41,935 bases of DNA from DASYRM01 sp036004405. Lineage in GTDB: Bacteria > Acidobacteriota > Vicinamibacteria > Vicinamibacterales > UBA2999. The DNA lies in the NCBI GenBank assembly GCA_036004405.1, contig DASYRM010000174.1, positions 1 to 41,935 of the forward strand. Reading direction: 5' to 3'. Shown here one piece after another: positions 24,368 through 32,410 of the stretch (its first letter is position 1; every line of letters starts with the position of its first letter). The notes under the pieces are model-generated. The model worked only from the letters and a program-made list of their open reading frames with translations, searched no databases and was not told the DNA's origin. Both the position numbers and the translations under genes were made by a program.

Positions 24368-26164
24368 ATGAGCACATGGGCGGCTCCTCGGCTCCTCAAC
24401 GTGAAGGAGCCCGAGGACGATTCCGGCCTGCTGCTCTACGAGCCGTTCTACGGCCTGAGCGAGAAGCCGTTCAGCCTCTCGACCGACCCGCGGTTCCTGT
24501 ACAAGAGCGCCTCGCACACGCCCGTCTTCCACGACGTGCTCGCGGGCATCCGGCGCCGCGAAGGGCTCGTGGTCCTGACCGGCGAGATCGGCATGGGCAA
24601 GACCACGCTCTGCCGCTCGGTGCTGGCCGCGCTCGATCGCAAGACGTTTTCCGCTTTCGTCCCCGACCCGTTCGTCAGCCGCGAAGACCTGCTCAAGATC
24701 CTGCTGGTCGAGTTCGGCGTCGTCTCGGTGGACGATCTGGTGCGCGGCCGGCTCCAGGGAGCCTCGCGCGCCGAATTGAGCTACCCGCTCTACGAATTCC
24801 TGCGCTCGCTCGAGCCGCTCGACGCGTTTGCGGTGCTCCTCATCGACGAGGCGCAGAACCTGTCGGCGTCGCTGCTCGAGGAAGTGCGCATCCTGTCGGA
24901 CCTCGAGGGCACGCGCAAGCTGCTGCAGGTGGTGCTGATCGGGCAGCCCGAGCTCTCGAGCGCGCTGCAGCTCCCGCATATGCGCCAGGTGAGGCAGCGC
25001 GTGACGACGCACTGCGAGCTGCAGCCGCTCGATCGCGACGGCGTCTACGGCTACGTTGGCCACCGGCTGATGGTGGCGGGTGCGGCCGCCGATCGCCTGC
25101 ACTTCACCGCCGACGCGCTCGACCTCGTCTACGCCGCGACGGATGGCGTGCCGCGCGTGATCAACCGGTTGTGCGATCGAACGCTCCAGCGCGGCCAGGC
25201 GGCACGGGCGGCCACGATTGGGCCGGACCTGGTAAGTCAGGCGATGGCGGACCTGCAGCTGGTGCCGGCCGCCCCGGCGGACGCTCCGGTTGCGGTCCTC
25301 GCCGAGCCGCTGGCGCCCCAGTCGGTTCCGCCCCTGGCGGAGGTCCTCGCGTCGGCGGCGGCAGCGGACTCCGCTCCAGTCGCGCCGACGCCTGCCGCGG
25401 TGGCCCCGGCACCTGCCGTCGAGACCGCCGTTTCCGACCCTGACGATCTGCACGCGCTGCTGGCGTTGCCCCCGATGGCGTCGCCAGCGCTCGAGATCGT
25501 GGCGGTGCCGCCGCGGGCCGAACGGCCGCCGGTGGCCGCGGCCCGCCCGCGTGCGCGTGCGCCCCAACCCCGTCTCTATCGCGAGGCGCCGGCCACCGGA
25601 CGTTCCCGCGCCGCGGTTGCCACCGCCGCGCTGCTGGTGCTGGGAGCGTTGTCGGGCCTGACGCTGGCCGTCTACTGGGCCTGGGCGCGACCCATGGTCA
25701 CCGAGCGCGTGGCGCTGCCGCCGGTGACGCGCCCCTCGATGCGCATCGCCGCACCGCTGCCGGCGGTGCTGGAGCCGAACATCGAGGCCGTGGGCGACCC
25801 CCTCGAGCTCCCGCAGGTGCCAGCCGCCGGCCACGAGACGCCGGATGCGGACGTACTCCCGCCGCGGCCGGTGAGCGCCCTGCCGGCGGCAGCGGCCTCG
25901 CAGTCCGTCTGGGTCGTCCAGGTCGGGGCCTTTGCCGACGACGCGCGCGCGAACGTGCTCGTGGGCCAGCTTGCCGAGCGTGGCTTCACCGCCTTCAAGG
26001 GCGCAACCACGATGCGCAGCGGCACGCCGCTCCATCTCGTGCTTGCCGGCCCCTTCCAGACCAGGGCCGCGGCCGCCGACGCTCTGGACAAGATCGAAGA
26101 GATTCCTGGAGTGGGTCAGCCGATCCTCCAGCTCGTGCCGCCGGCCGCCGCTGCGCGGCATTAG
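24368..26164 (+). CDS. ExeA-like AAA ATPase with membrane helix and SPOR domain
   Basis: A 598-residue protein. Residues 25-297 form an ExeA/GspA-type ATPase: YGLSEKPFSLSTDPRFLY, Walker A GEIGMGKTT at 72-80, Walker B LLIDEAQN at 157-164, and the family element LLQVVLIGQPEL. A Pro/Ala-rich linker (about 299-412) leads to one membrane helix near 415-440 and a periplasmic SPOR domain at about 512-598 (WVVQVGAFADDARANVL), which binds denuded peptidoglycan. It likely links ATP-driven assembly to the cell wall at the export site. Similar ATPases accompany EPS/exosortase loci. ATG 24368 is chosen; upstream in-frame sequence is intergenic in character. Confidence 0.88.
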   Translation: MSTWAAPRLLNVKEPEDDSGLLLYEPFYGLSEKPFSLSTDPRFLYKSASHTPVFHDVLAGIRRREGLVVLTGEIGMGKTTLCRSVLAALDRKTFSAFVPDPFVSREDLLKILLVEFGVVSVDDLVRGRLQGASRAELSYPLYEFLRSLEPLDAFAVLLIDEAQNLSASLLEEVRILSDLEGTRKLLQVVLIGQPELSSALQLPHMRQVRQRVTTHCELQPLDRDGVYGYVGHRLMVAGAAADRLHFTADALDLVYAATDGVPRVINRLCDRTLQRGQAARAATIGPDLVSQAMADLQLVPAAPADAPVAVLAEPLAPQSVPPLAEVLASAAAADSAPVAPTPAAVAPAPAVETAVSDPDDLHALLALPPMASPALEIVAVPPRAERPPVAAARPRARAPQPRLYREAPATGRSRAAVATAALLVLGALSGLTLAVYWAWARPMVTERVALPPVTRPSMRIAAPLPAVLEPNIEAVGDPLELPQVPAAGHETPDADVLPPRPVSALPAAAASQSVWVVQVGAFADDARANVLVGQLAERGFTAFKGATTMRSGTPLHLVLAGPFQTRAAAADALDKIEEIPGVGQPILQLVPPAAAARH

Positions 26165-26176
26165 GAAGGCCTGGAC

Positions 26177-26248
26177 GGGCCGCCTGAAGGCGGCCCCTAC
26201 GACAGATCGTCAGGACCGCCTGAAGGCGGCCCCTACGACAAATCGTCA
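26177..26248. repeat. Tandem hairpin-CTACG repeats between convergent genes
   Basis: Two copies of a roughly 36-base unit. Copy 1 has hairpin GGGCCGCC-TGAA-GGCGGCCC (26177-26196), then CTACGACAGATCGTCAG. Copy 2 has CCGCC-TGAA-GGCGG (26216-26229), then CCCCTACGACAAATCGTCAG. The pair lies exactly between the converging ExeA-like and BY-kinase 2 genes, where it could act as a bidirectional transcription stop, although no T-run follows the stems. It shares its layout with the element at 20888. Confidence 0.75.
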
Positions 26249-28375
26249 GGACGCTGCGGACGCCTTGTAGTACTGCGTGTGCTCGTAGCCGTAGTAGCGC
26301 GAGTAGTAGTACTTGTTGCGCTCCAGGTCCACGCCGTTCAGCACGATGCCGTGGAGCTTCGGCTGGCCGGTCATCAGCGTCTCGAGCGCGCGGCGCACGT
26401 GGCGCCGCGGGGTCATCTCCGATCGGATGACGAAGGCCACGCCGGCCGCGAGCGGCGCCAGGATGACGGCGTCGGTCACCGCGAGCACGGGCGGCGTGTC
26501 CACGATCACCCAGTCGAACCAGCCGTGCATCGGGTCCAGCAGCGTCTTCATGCGGTCGCTGGCCAGCAGCTCCGAGGGGTTGGGCGGCACCTGGCCCGCC
26601 GTCATCACCCACAGGTTCGGCATCGAGGCCATGCGGATGGCGTCGCGCGGCGTGGCCTGATCCGTGAGCAGGTGCGACAGCCCGATCGTGTTGTCGATGC
26701 CGAGCGTCTTGTGCAGGTTGGGGCGGCGCAGGTCGGCGTCCACGAGCAGGACCTTTTCGCCGCCGAGCGCCAGCGCCATCGCCAGGTTGGTGGCGGTGGT
26801 CGTCTTGCCCTCGAGCGGCTGCGAGCTCGTGACCACGATCACGCGGCCGCTGGTGGAGCCGTTGCTGAACGCCAGCGCGGTGCGCAGCGAACGGAACGCT
26901 TCGCCGAAGGTGTGCGGCACCTCGCCCGAAAGCAGGGTCGTGCCGCCGGGCACCTTCGGCACCATGCCCAGGAAGGGCATCTGCAGCTTCTGCGCGACGT
27001 CCTCCGGCGTTTTCACCGTGTCGTCCAGGTAGGTGAGCCCGCCCACGAGCGCCAGGGCGAGCGCCAGGCCGGCCAGCGTGGCCAAGAGCAGGCTGCGCTG
27101 CAGGTTCGGGACGAAGGGCCCCCGCGGCACTTCGGCCTCGTCCACCAGCCGCACGTTGTTGCCGCGGCTGCTCGCCAGCACCTGCAGCTCCTTCTGCCGC
27201 TGGAGCAGCGACTCGTACACCTGGCGGTTGCTCTGCGCTTCGCGCTCCAGGACCGTGTAGCTGACGTTCTTGCGGCTGAGCGCCATCGCGGCGCCCTTCT
27301 GGTCCTCGAGCGAGCGCTCGAGCGAGCGTTCCTCGGCCAGCGCCGTCTGATAGTCGTTGCGGATGGCTTCGAGCGCCTTGCCAATCTCGGCGTCGAGCTG
27401 GCGGCGCGAGTCGCGGATGCCGGCGTTGACCTTGATGATCTCGGGGTGGCGCTCGCCGTAGCGCTCCGTCAGGTTGGCGCGCTCGCGCTCCAGGTCGGCC
27501 ACGTGCGACTTGAGCGACTGGATGTAGTTGTTCTGCTGAATCGCCGGGATCGTGTCGGCCGCCTCGCCGGGCGAGAGCCCCTTCACCTGATCGTACAGCG
27601 ACTCCTTCTGGGCGAGCATGGTGCGCGCCCTGGTCACCGCGTCGTTGAGCGAGTTGAGCCGCGCCACCACGATGTTCTGGCTGTCCTGCAACGACATCGC
27701 GTTCTGCTGTTCGCGGTAGGTCGCCATGGCCCGTTCCGAGGTCTCGACGCGGCTGCGCTGCCGCTCGAGCTCCTGATCGAGCCACGTGATGCTGCTGGTC
27801 AGGTTGGCGCGCCGCGACTCGGCGTTGCGTTCCACGTAGTCCCGCGCCAGCTGGTTGGCGGCGCGCGCCGCCAGCTCCGGGTTGGCGGACACGAACCCCA
27901 CGTCCACGAGGCGGCTGCTCTTGATCGGATCGGCCGACACCCGCGCCATGAAGGCGCCCACGAGCGCGGCCTGATCGTGGGCCACGCCGGCGAACTCGGG
28001 GGCCCGCGCGAGATCGAGCTGCGTCACCGTACGGCGCGCCAGCTCGCGGCCGGTCAGGATGCGGAACTGCGTCTGGTAGAACGGCTCGGGGTCGCGGACG
28101 TTCTCGCCGTTGAGGACGCCGGCAAGCGCGGTGGTCTCGTCATCCTCGATCTCGATCATCAGGCGCGCCTGTGCGCGGTAGAGCGGCGTCGTCATGTAGG
28201 CGCGCACCCCAGCGCCCAGGACCACCGCGGCGAAGACGGCGGTGGCAAGATAGCGGTGCCGATAGATGGCGGCGAGATAATCGAGGACGTGGTTTTCGGC
28301 AGGCCCCGACCGGGTGGCCAGCGGCCCGGCGGTCCGGGACAGTCGATCCGGCCTTCCCTGGGGAATCCCCTGCAT
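26246..28375 (-). CDS. GumC/Wzz-type chain-length regulator fused to BY-kinase (copy 2)
   Basis: A 709-residue paralogue of the 21990-24224 product with the same order: membrane helix, periplasmic coiled coil, helix, tyrosine kinase. Walker A SQPLEGKTTT lies at about 518-527, A' LLVDADLRRP ends at 552, and Walker B WVIVDTPP is at 622-629. The tail is strikingly tyrosine-rich: eight Tyr between 689 and 703 (KYYYSRYYGYEHTQYY). I start it at ATG 28375, preceded by AGAGA. An in-frame ATG at 28465 would run through the divergent PqqD gene start and adds residues with no family character. Confidence 0.9.
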   Translation of the reverse strand: MQGIPQGRPDRLSRTAGPLATRSGPAENHVLDYLAAIYRHRYLATAVFAAVVLGAGVRAYMTTPLYRAQARLMIEIEDDETTALAGVLNGENVRDPEPFYQTQFRILTGRELARRTVTQLDLARAPEFAGVAHDQAALVGAFMARVSADPIKSSRLVDVGFVSANPELAARAANQLARDYVERNAESRRANLTSSITWLDQELERQRSRVETSERAMATYREQQNAMSLQDSQNIVVARLNSLNDAVTRARTMLAQKESLYDQVKGLSPGEAADTIPAIQQNNYIQSLKSHVADLERERANLTERYGERHPEIIKVNAGIRDSRRQLDAEIGKALEAIRNDYQTALAEERSLERSLEDQKGAAMALSRKNVSYTVLEREAQSNRQVYESLLQRQKELQVLASSRGNNVRLVDEAEVPRGPFVPNLQRSLLLATLAGLALALALVGGLTYLDDTVKTPEDVAQKLQMPFLGMVPKVPGGTTLLSGEVPHTFGEAFRSLRTALAFSNGSTSGRVIVVTSSQPLEGKTTTATNLAMALALGGEKVLLVDADLRRPNLHKTLGIDNTIGLSHLLTDQATPRDAIRMASMPNLWVMTAGQVPPNPSELLASDRMKTLLDPMHGWFDWVIVDTPPVLAVTDAVILAPLAAGVAFVIRSEMTPRRHVRRALETLMTGQPKLHGIVLNGVDLERNKYYYSRYYGYEHTQYYKASAAS

Positions 28376-28426
28376 ATCTCTGTAAACTATCGGCGCACAT
28401 CGGGGGCCCGGACAGACAGCAGAGCC
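28376..28426. promoter_or_regulatory. Short divergent promoter region between BY-kinase 2 and the RiPP genes
   Basis: Only 51 bases separate the start codons of the minus-strand kinase gene and the plus-strand PqqD-like gene. The segment holds the only A/T-richer run nearby (TCTCTGTAAACTATCGG), so promoters for both directions must overlap here or lie partly within the coding regions. An 11-base palindrome GGGGA-A-TCCCC sits at 28360-28370, just inside the kinase gene. No confident boxes. Confidence 0.4.
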
Positions 28427-28738
28427 ATGCCGGAACGCGCAGATTCGAATACGTCTCCACGCCACGCGAGCGGGGCGCAGGCCTTTGCGGCGAGCCCGTC
28501 GGTGGTGTTCCGCCAGATGGACGACGGCGCGGTGCTGCTCGATCTGGAGTCGGGCGTCTACTTCGGCCTCGACGAAGTCGGCACGCGTGTCTGGACGCTG
28601 CTGGTGGAGCAGAAAACGCCTGACGCGGTGTGCCAGGTGATGCTCGACGAGTTCGACGTCGATCCCGGCGTGCTCGCCGAGGATGTGCGGCGCCTGGTGG
28701 GCGAGCTCCAGCAGAACGGCCTGCTTCGCACGACATGA
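28427..28738 (+). CDS. PqqD-family RiPP recognition protein (lasso B1-like)
   Basis: A 103-residue PqqD-family protein. After about 25 unstructured residues comes the family pattern VVFRQMDDGAVLLDLESG, then YFGLDEVGTRVW and a C-terminal helix pair ending VRRLVGELQQNGLL. Such proteins bind the leader of a precursor peptide and deliver it to the processing enzymes. It overlaps the transglutaminase-like gene by ATGA, the normal split B1-B2 order of lasso loci. Start ATG 28427 lacks a strong ribosome-binding site. Confidence 0.9.
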   Translation: MPERADSNTSPRHASGAQAFAASPSVVFRQMDDGAVLLDLESGVYFGLDEVGTRVWTLLVEQKTPDAVCQVMLDEFDVDPGVLAEDVRRLVGELQQNGLLRTT

Positions 28739-29235
28739 GGAGTGGCGCTGCGGCGTGGGCCGGGCGCATCCGCCGCGTGACCGCTCGCGAGTGGGTCGTG
28801 CTCGCCGAGAGCGCGGTGTTCGCCATCGGTCTCGAGGTCGCGTTGCGGCTGCTGCCGCTCTCGACCGTGCTCGGCGCCGTCCAGGGACGTCACGTCGCCG
28901 GCTCGCCCCGTCCCGATCGGGCGTCGCTGGAACGCATCGCGCGTCTGGTCCGCTGGCCGTTCACGGTGCTGCCGTTCCGGGCCACCTGTCTGCGCATCGC
29001 GCTCGTGCAGGTGGCGGTCCTGCGCCGGCGGCGGGTGCCCGCAACGGTGCGATTCGGGGTCCAGCGCCGCAACGGTCACGAGCTCGAGTTTCACGCCTGG
29101 GCCGACTGCGACGGCGCCATCGACGACCAGGCGGGTGCGGCCGCCTATCGCGCCTTCGAGCCGGTGACGCCCGCCGCCATCACCCGCAACGCGAGATGGT
29201 TGCCGCCAGCAGCTCCGCCAGACGCGGCCGCGTGA
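28735..29235 (+). CDS. Lasso peptide biosynthesis B2 protein (transglutaminase-like leader peptidase)
   Basis: A 166-residue protein of the PF13471 type. The catalytic Cys85 sits in RATCLRIAL, His120 in EFHAWADCDG, and the third acid is among Asp124-Asp131. The LLRRRxxPAxxxFGV segment (VLRRRRVPATVRFGVQ) is the usual link between them. In lasso systems this enzyme cuts the leader from the precursor. A helix near 20-48 is moderately hydrophobic. The last 56 bases overlap the convergent methyltransferase gene. Confidence 0.88.
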   Translation: MRSGAAAWAGRIRRVTAREWVVLAESAVFAIGLEVALRLLPLSTVLGAVQGRHVAGSPRPDRASLERIARLVRWPFTVLPFRATCLRIALVQVAVLRRRRVPATVRFGVQRRNGHELEFHAWADCDGAIDDQAGAAAYRAFEPVTPAAITRNARWLPPAAPPDAAA

Positions 29236-30316
29236 ACTCCTGACCGGCGTGGGCGGCCAGCCACTGCTCGAGGTCGGCCACTGTGTGCGTCCCATCGATC
29301 CGATTGAGCAGGTCGCGCTCCATGCGTCCACGTGTGCCCAGGGCTGGCCGGTAGGCGGGGTCGCGCTTCAGCAGCAGCTCGCTCGACAGCGTCCGCGCGA
29401 GAAACGTCGAGTGGGTGAAGCGCCGGGTGGCGCCCGAGCCCGCCGCCGTCGTCGAGACGATCCATCGCAGCTCGTCGCCGTCGTACGAGTCCACCTGAAT
29501 GTCGATGGCGTCTCCGGCCGACACGGCGACCGGCGTATCGAGTGGCAGGAACGCGTGCGCGAAGTTGCTCGTGCCCGAATCGCCGGGCAGGTTGCTGATC
29601 TGGATGCGCTCCGCGAGGGTCGTGATCAGGCCCCCGCACAGACCGTGAAGCGTGCCGGGCCTGGCGACGTCGAGACGCACGCGGCCGCCAAGGTGCAGGC
29701 CGACCGCCGTGGAGAAGTTGACCGTGCAGACGGGAACCGGTGCGGCCAGCAGCTGGTCGGACGACAGCCGGGCGGGATGCAGCGTGTTCACCGCCAGATC
29801 GCGGATCGGCTCGAGACGCACGTCGTGCTCCACGCGCCGCCACACATCCACTTTGCTCTGGTAGAGGTCGGGAGCCTCGGCCGGCGCCACGCACAGCTGC
29901 ATGGATGCAGGCACGAGACGCCCGCCGGGCTTCATCAGACGGTCACGCGCATCGAGCATGGCGGCGAGGCCCTGTTCCTGCAGTCCGAACGTCGAGTGCA
30001 CGTCGGCCACGAGCACGTCGGCGCGCTCGGGCAGCGTCAGGTCGAACGACTTGCCGTGCACGATCTCGATGCGGTCGCGGAAGGGCGTCGCGGCGACGAG
30101 CGCGCGGGCGATCGACACCGCCTCGGTGTCCTCGACGGCGTAGGCGCGCCGCGCGCCGGCACGGCACGCCAGCACCGACAGGATGCCGGACCCGGCCCCG
30201 AGATCGAGGACGATGTCGCCGGGACGGACCGTCGCGCCGAGCGCCTTGGCGAATCGATCGAGCCGCGTGCCGGTGTTGGCGAGCAGGAACGCGTGGAACT
30301 CGAGCAGCGTGTGCAT
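29180..30316 (-). CDS. PRMT-like SAM-dependent methyltransferase with C-terminal extension
   Basis: A 378-residue protein with a protein-arginine-methyltransferase-like layout: motif I VLDLGAGSGILSVLACRAGA, the acidic post-motif VEDTEAV, then VLVADVHSTFGLQEQG and RLMKPGGRLVPAS, followed by a beta-rich domain (about 160-320). In the double-E loop position the first Glu is Asp and the second is retained (AD...QE, nine residues apart). The last ~50 residues (RDLLNRIDGTHTVADLEQWL onward) look like a small winged-helix or PqqD-like module. It lies inside the RiPP locus on the opposite strand, so it may modify the peptides, for example the conserved tail Arg; this is inference. Confidence 0.75.
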   Translation of the reverse strand: MHTLLEFHAFLLANTGTRLDRFAKALGATVRPGDIVLDLGAGSGILSVLACRAGARRAYAVEDTEAVSIARALVAATPFRDRIEIVHGKSFDLTLPERADVLVADVHSTFGLQEQGLAAMLDARDRLMKPGGRLVPASMQLCVAPAEAPDLYQSKVDVWRRVEHDVRLEPIRDLAVNTLHPARLSSDQLLAAPVPVCTVNFSTAVGLHLGGRVRLDVARPGTLHGLCGGLITTLAERIQISNLPGDSGTSNFAHAFLPLDTPVAVSAGDAIDIQVDSYDGDELRWIVSTTAAGSGATRRFTHSTFLARTLSSELLLKRDPAYRPALGTRGRMERDLLNRIDGTHTVADLEQWLAAHAGQEFTRPRLAELLAATISRCG

Positions 30317-30378
30317 CTGATGAGAGAGATCCTGTCACGATTCTGCGGGCGTGGTACTCTCTCGCGCGGATCCGCCGC
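30317..30378. promoter_or_regulatory. Divergent region between methyltransferase and cyclase
   Basis: 62 bases between ATG 30316 (minus) and GTG 30379 (plus). It contains an A/T-richer stretch TGATGAGAGAGATCCTGTCACGATTCTG split across the middle, the likely site of overlapping promoters, but no clear consensus boxes. Confidence 0.3.
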
Positions 30379-32220
30379 GTGTCGTGCGTCATCGCCTTCG
30401 CTGACCTGACCGGCGCGCCCGCCGAGCGCGGGCTGCTCGTGCGCGCTGCCGCCGTTCCCCCCTACGACAGCGACCGTGTCTCGGTCACCCTCCATGAACA
30501 GGTCGGCCTGGCCGCGGCCCCGCTGCCGCGACGCGTGACCGGTTTCGCGAGCGTTGCGCCTCAGGGATACGGCGGGGTGATCACCGTCGCCCTCGACGGC
30601 CGCCTCGACGATCGCGGCGAGCTGCGGCGCCGCCTGTCGTCGCGTCTGTCGGTCGATCCGGCCACCGCCTCGGACGCCGAACTGGTGCTGGCCGCCTACC
30701 TGCAGTGGGGGCTCGACGCGGCGGCCCGCCTGGCCGGCGAGTTCGCCTGGTGCTTGTGGGATGGGCGGGAGCGGCGCCTGGTGTGTGCGCGCGACCACTT
30801 CGGCGTCCGTCCGCTCTACTACGCGTGGGGGCCGCGCGCGTTGGTGATTTCCAACGCGGTGGCCAGCCTGCAGCGAGCGGGTGTGGTGTCGGATCGTCTG
30901 CTGGACCGTGCCGTCGGCGACCTGCTGCTGTTCGGCGATCCACAGGAGCCTGCCGACACGATGCTCGCAGACGTGCGCCGCCTCCCCGCGGCCCACGTGC
31001 TGACCTGGACGGCCTCCTCGGGTGTCGACGTCTGGGCCTACTGGAAGCTGGTTCCGCCGTCTCCGCAGCGCGCGCGCGACAGCCGCGATGTGGGCGCCAG
31101 CCTTCGCGACGCCCTGCAGCGCGCCGTCGACGATCGCGTGGGCGGCGAAGCGGCCACGGTGTTGATGAGCGGCGGCCTCGATTCCACCAGCCTGGCGGCA
31201 CTGGCGGCCCGGCGCGCCGAGCCGGCGCCCGTGCGAGCGCTGACCTCGGTGCATCGCACCGTCGGGCACGACGAGGAAGAGCGGTTTGCCGCACTCGCGG
31301 CCGGCGCGATCGGGATTCCGTGCGACATCCACCCGCTCGACGGCTACGAGCTGTTCGGGCGATGGGACGCCGACGCCTGCCCCGTGCTGCCGATGGCGGA
31401 GCCGCTGACGGCCGTGATGGCGGATCTGATCGCACGGGTGTCCGAGCAGGACGCCGTCGCGCTCTCGGGCGACGGCGGTGATCCGCTGTTCCTGCCGGCC
31501 ACGCTGCCGCGCCATGTCGGCCGCATGCCGCCGATGGACATCGTGCGCGGCGTCTGGCGTCTCGGTGTTCGCTACCGGCGGGCGCCCCTCTTCGGCGTGC
31601 GCACGGCCTGGCGCCGCTTGCGGTCGCCGGACCGACCGCCGCCCGCGTGGCTCGCGGCGCCGCTCGGCGCGGTGTACGACGCCGGCGCCCGCCGGCAGGA
31701 GGTGGAAGCGGCCACCCGCGTCGAAGGGGCCGTGCTGCGCCGCGAGTCCGTACGGCAGCTGCGGTCGCCCTGGTGGCCGTCGCTCTTCGAGAGTCTGCAT
31801 CCGGCGGCCACGCGGCGGCCCGCGGACGTGCGCTATCCGTTCTTCGATCGCCGCGTGGTGGAGCTGGCGCTGGCGTTGCCGTCGTATCCCTGGTGCGTCG
31901 GCAAGACGGCGCTGCGCGAAGCGATGCACGGTCTGCTGCCCGATGACGTCCGCCTGCGCCCCAAGGCGCCGTTGCCGTTCGACCCGGTGGCCGTCCGCCA
32001 GCGGCGGTCTTTCGACGACATCGTGCGGACGCTGTCGGCGGCTCCTGGTATCGACCGCTACGTGGACGTGCGCCGGCTGGCGGCCACGGTGGCGCCCGGC
32101 GGCTTGCTGCTCGATGCGGAACCGGGCACACTTGCAGCGTTCAGCCTGGCGTTGTGGCTGGTTCAGGCGCCGCGCGTCCGCGCCGAGGGGTTGTCCCGCG
32201 TGGCAGCGGCCAGGCTGTGA
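30379..32220 (+). CDS. Asparagine-synthetase-like lasso cyclase
   Basis: A 613-residue protein. Residues about 1-215 match the class II amidotransferase fold (CARDHFGVRPLYYAW at about 136-150) but the catalytic Cys is at position 3 (MSCVIAF), not 2, and glutaminase loop residues are not evident. That is usual for lasso cyclases, which do not need ammonia release. Residues about 235-580 are the ATP-pyrophosphatase domain with SGGLDS at 264-269 and LSGDGGD near 360. It would adenylate the Asp side chain and close the macrolactam ring. Start GTG 30379; no in-frame ATG nearby. It is followed eight bases later by precursor 1. Confidence 0.85.
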   Translation: MSCVIAFADLTGAPAERGLLVRAAAVPPYDSDRVSVTLHEQVGLAAAPLPRRVTGFASVAPQGYGGVITVALDGRLDDRGELRRRLSSRLSVDPATASDAELVLAAYLQWGLDAAARLAGEFAWCLWDGRERRLVCARDHFGVRPLYYAWGPRALVISNAVASLQRAGVVSDRLLDRAVGDLLLFGDPQEPADTMLADVRRLPAAHVLTWTASSGVDVWAYWKLVPPSPQRARDSRDVGASLRDALQRAVDDRVGGEAATVLMSGGLDSTSLAALAARRAEPAPVRALTSVHRTVGHDEEERFAALAAGAIGIPCDIHPLDGYELFGRWDADACPVLPMAEPLTAVMADLIARVSEQDAVALSGDGGDPLFLPATLPRHVGRMPPMDIVRGVWRLGVRYRRAPLFGVRTAWRRLRSPDRPPPAWLAAPLGAVYDAGARRQEVEAATRVEGAVLRRESVRQLRSPWWPSLFESLHPAATRRPADVRYPFFDRRVVELALALPSYPWCVGKTALREAMHGLLPDDVRLRPKAPLPFDPVAVRQRRSFDDIVRTLSAAPGIDRYVDVRRLAATVAPGGLLLDAEPGTLAAFSLALWLVQAPRVRAEGLSRVAAARL

Positions 32221-32228
32221 GGAGCACG

Positions 32229-32402
32229 ATGTCCGACGATGTGAGGCAACCCGCCGCGGAGCGCGACGGCCGGCGCGGTCCGCGTAAGCCCTATCGCCGT
32301 CCGACGGTGGTTCGCTACGGCGACGTGACCGCACTCACGCAAAACGGAACCATCGGCGCCAAGAACGACAAGGGCTCGGGCGCCAAGACGCGGACCAATT
32401 GA
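32229..32402 (+). CDS. Lasso-type RiPP precursor peptide 1
   Basis: A 57-residue peptide. The leader has the lasso-family pattern P21-Y22, P25, V28-R29-Y30-G31-D32-V33 and L36-T37. After it, Asp47 is the only acidic residue. If the core begins at Gly40, Gly40-Asp47 gives an 8-membered ring register and a ten-residue tail KGSGAKTRTN. If the usual Thr at -2 rule is used, the core starts at Asn39 with a 9-residue ring. AGGAG directly precedes ATG 32229. It matches the general description of lasso-leader-containing proteins; the processed product is not established. Confidence 0.85.
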   Translation: MSDDVRQPAAERDGRRGPRKPYRRPTVVRYGDVTALTQNGTIGAKNDKGSGAKTRTN

Positions 32403-32410
32403 CGCGCCCG

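Noticed and set aside
26177..26248. CRISPR-like pair of repeats
   Set aside because: Only two adjoining hairpin units with no spacers or cas genes; better explained as tandem intergenic repeats.
28376..28465. Longer N-terminus of BY-kinase 2 from ATG 28465
   Set aside because: It would overlap the divergent PqqD gene start and adds residues unlike the family; ATG 28375 fits better.
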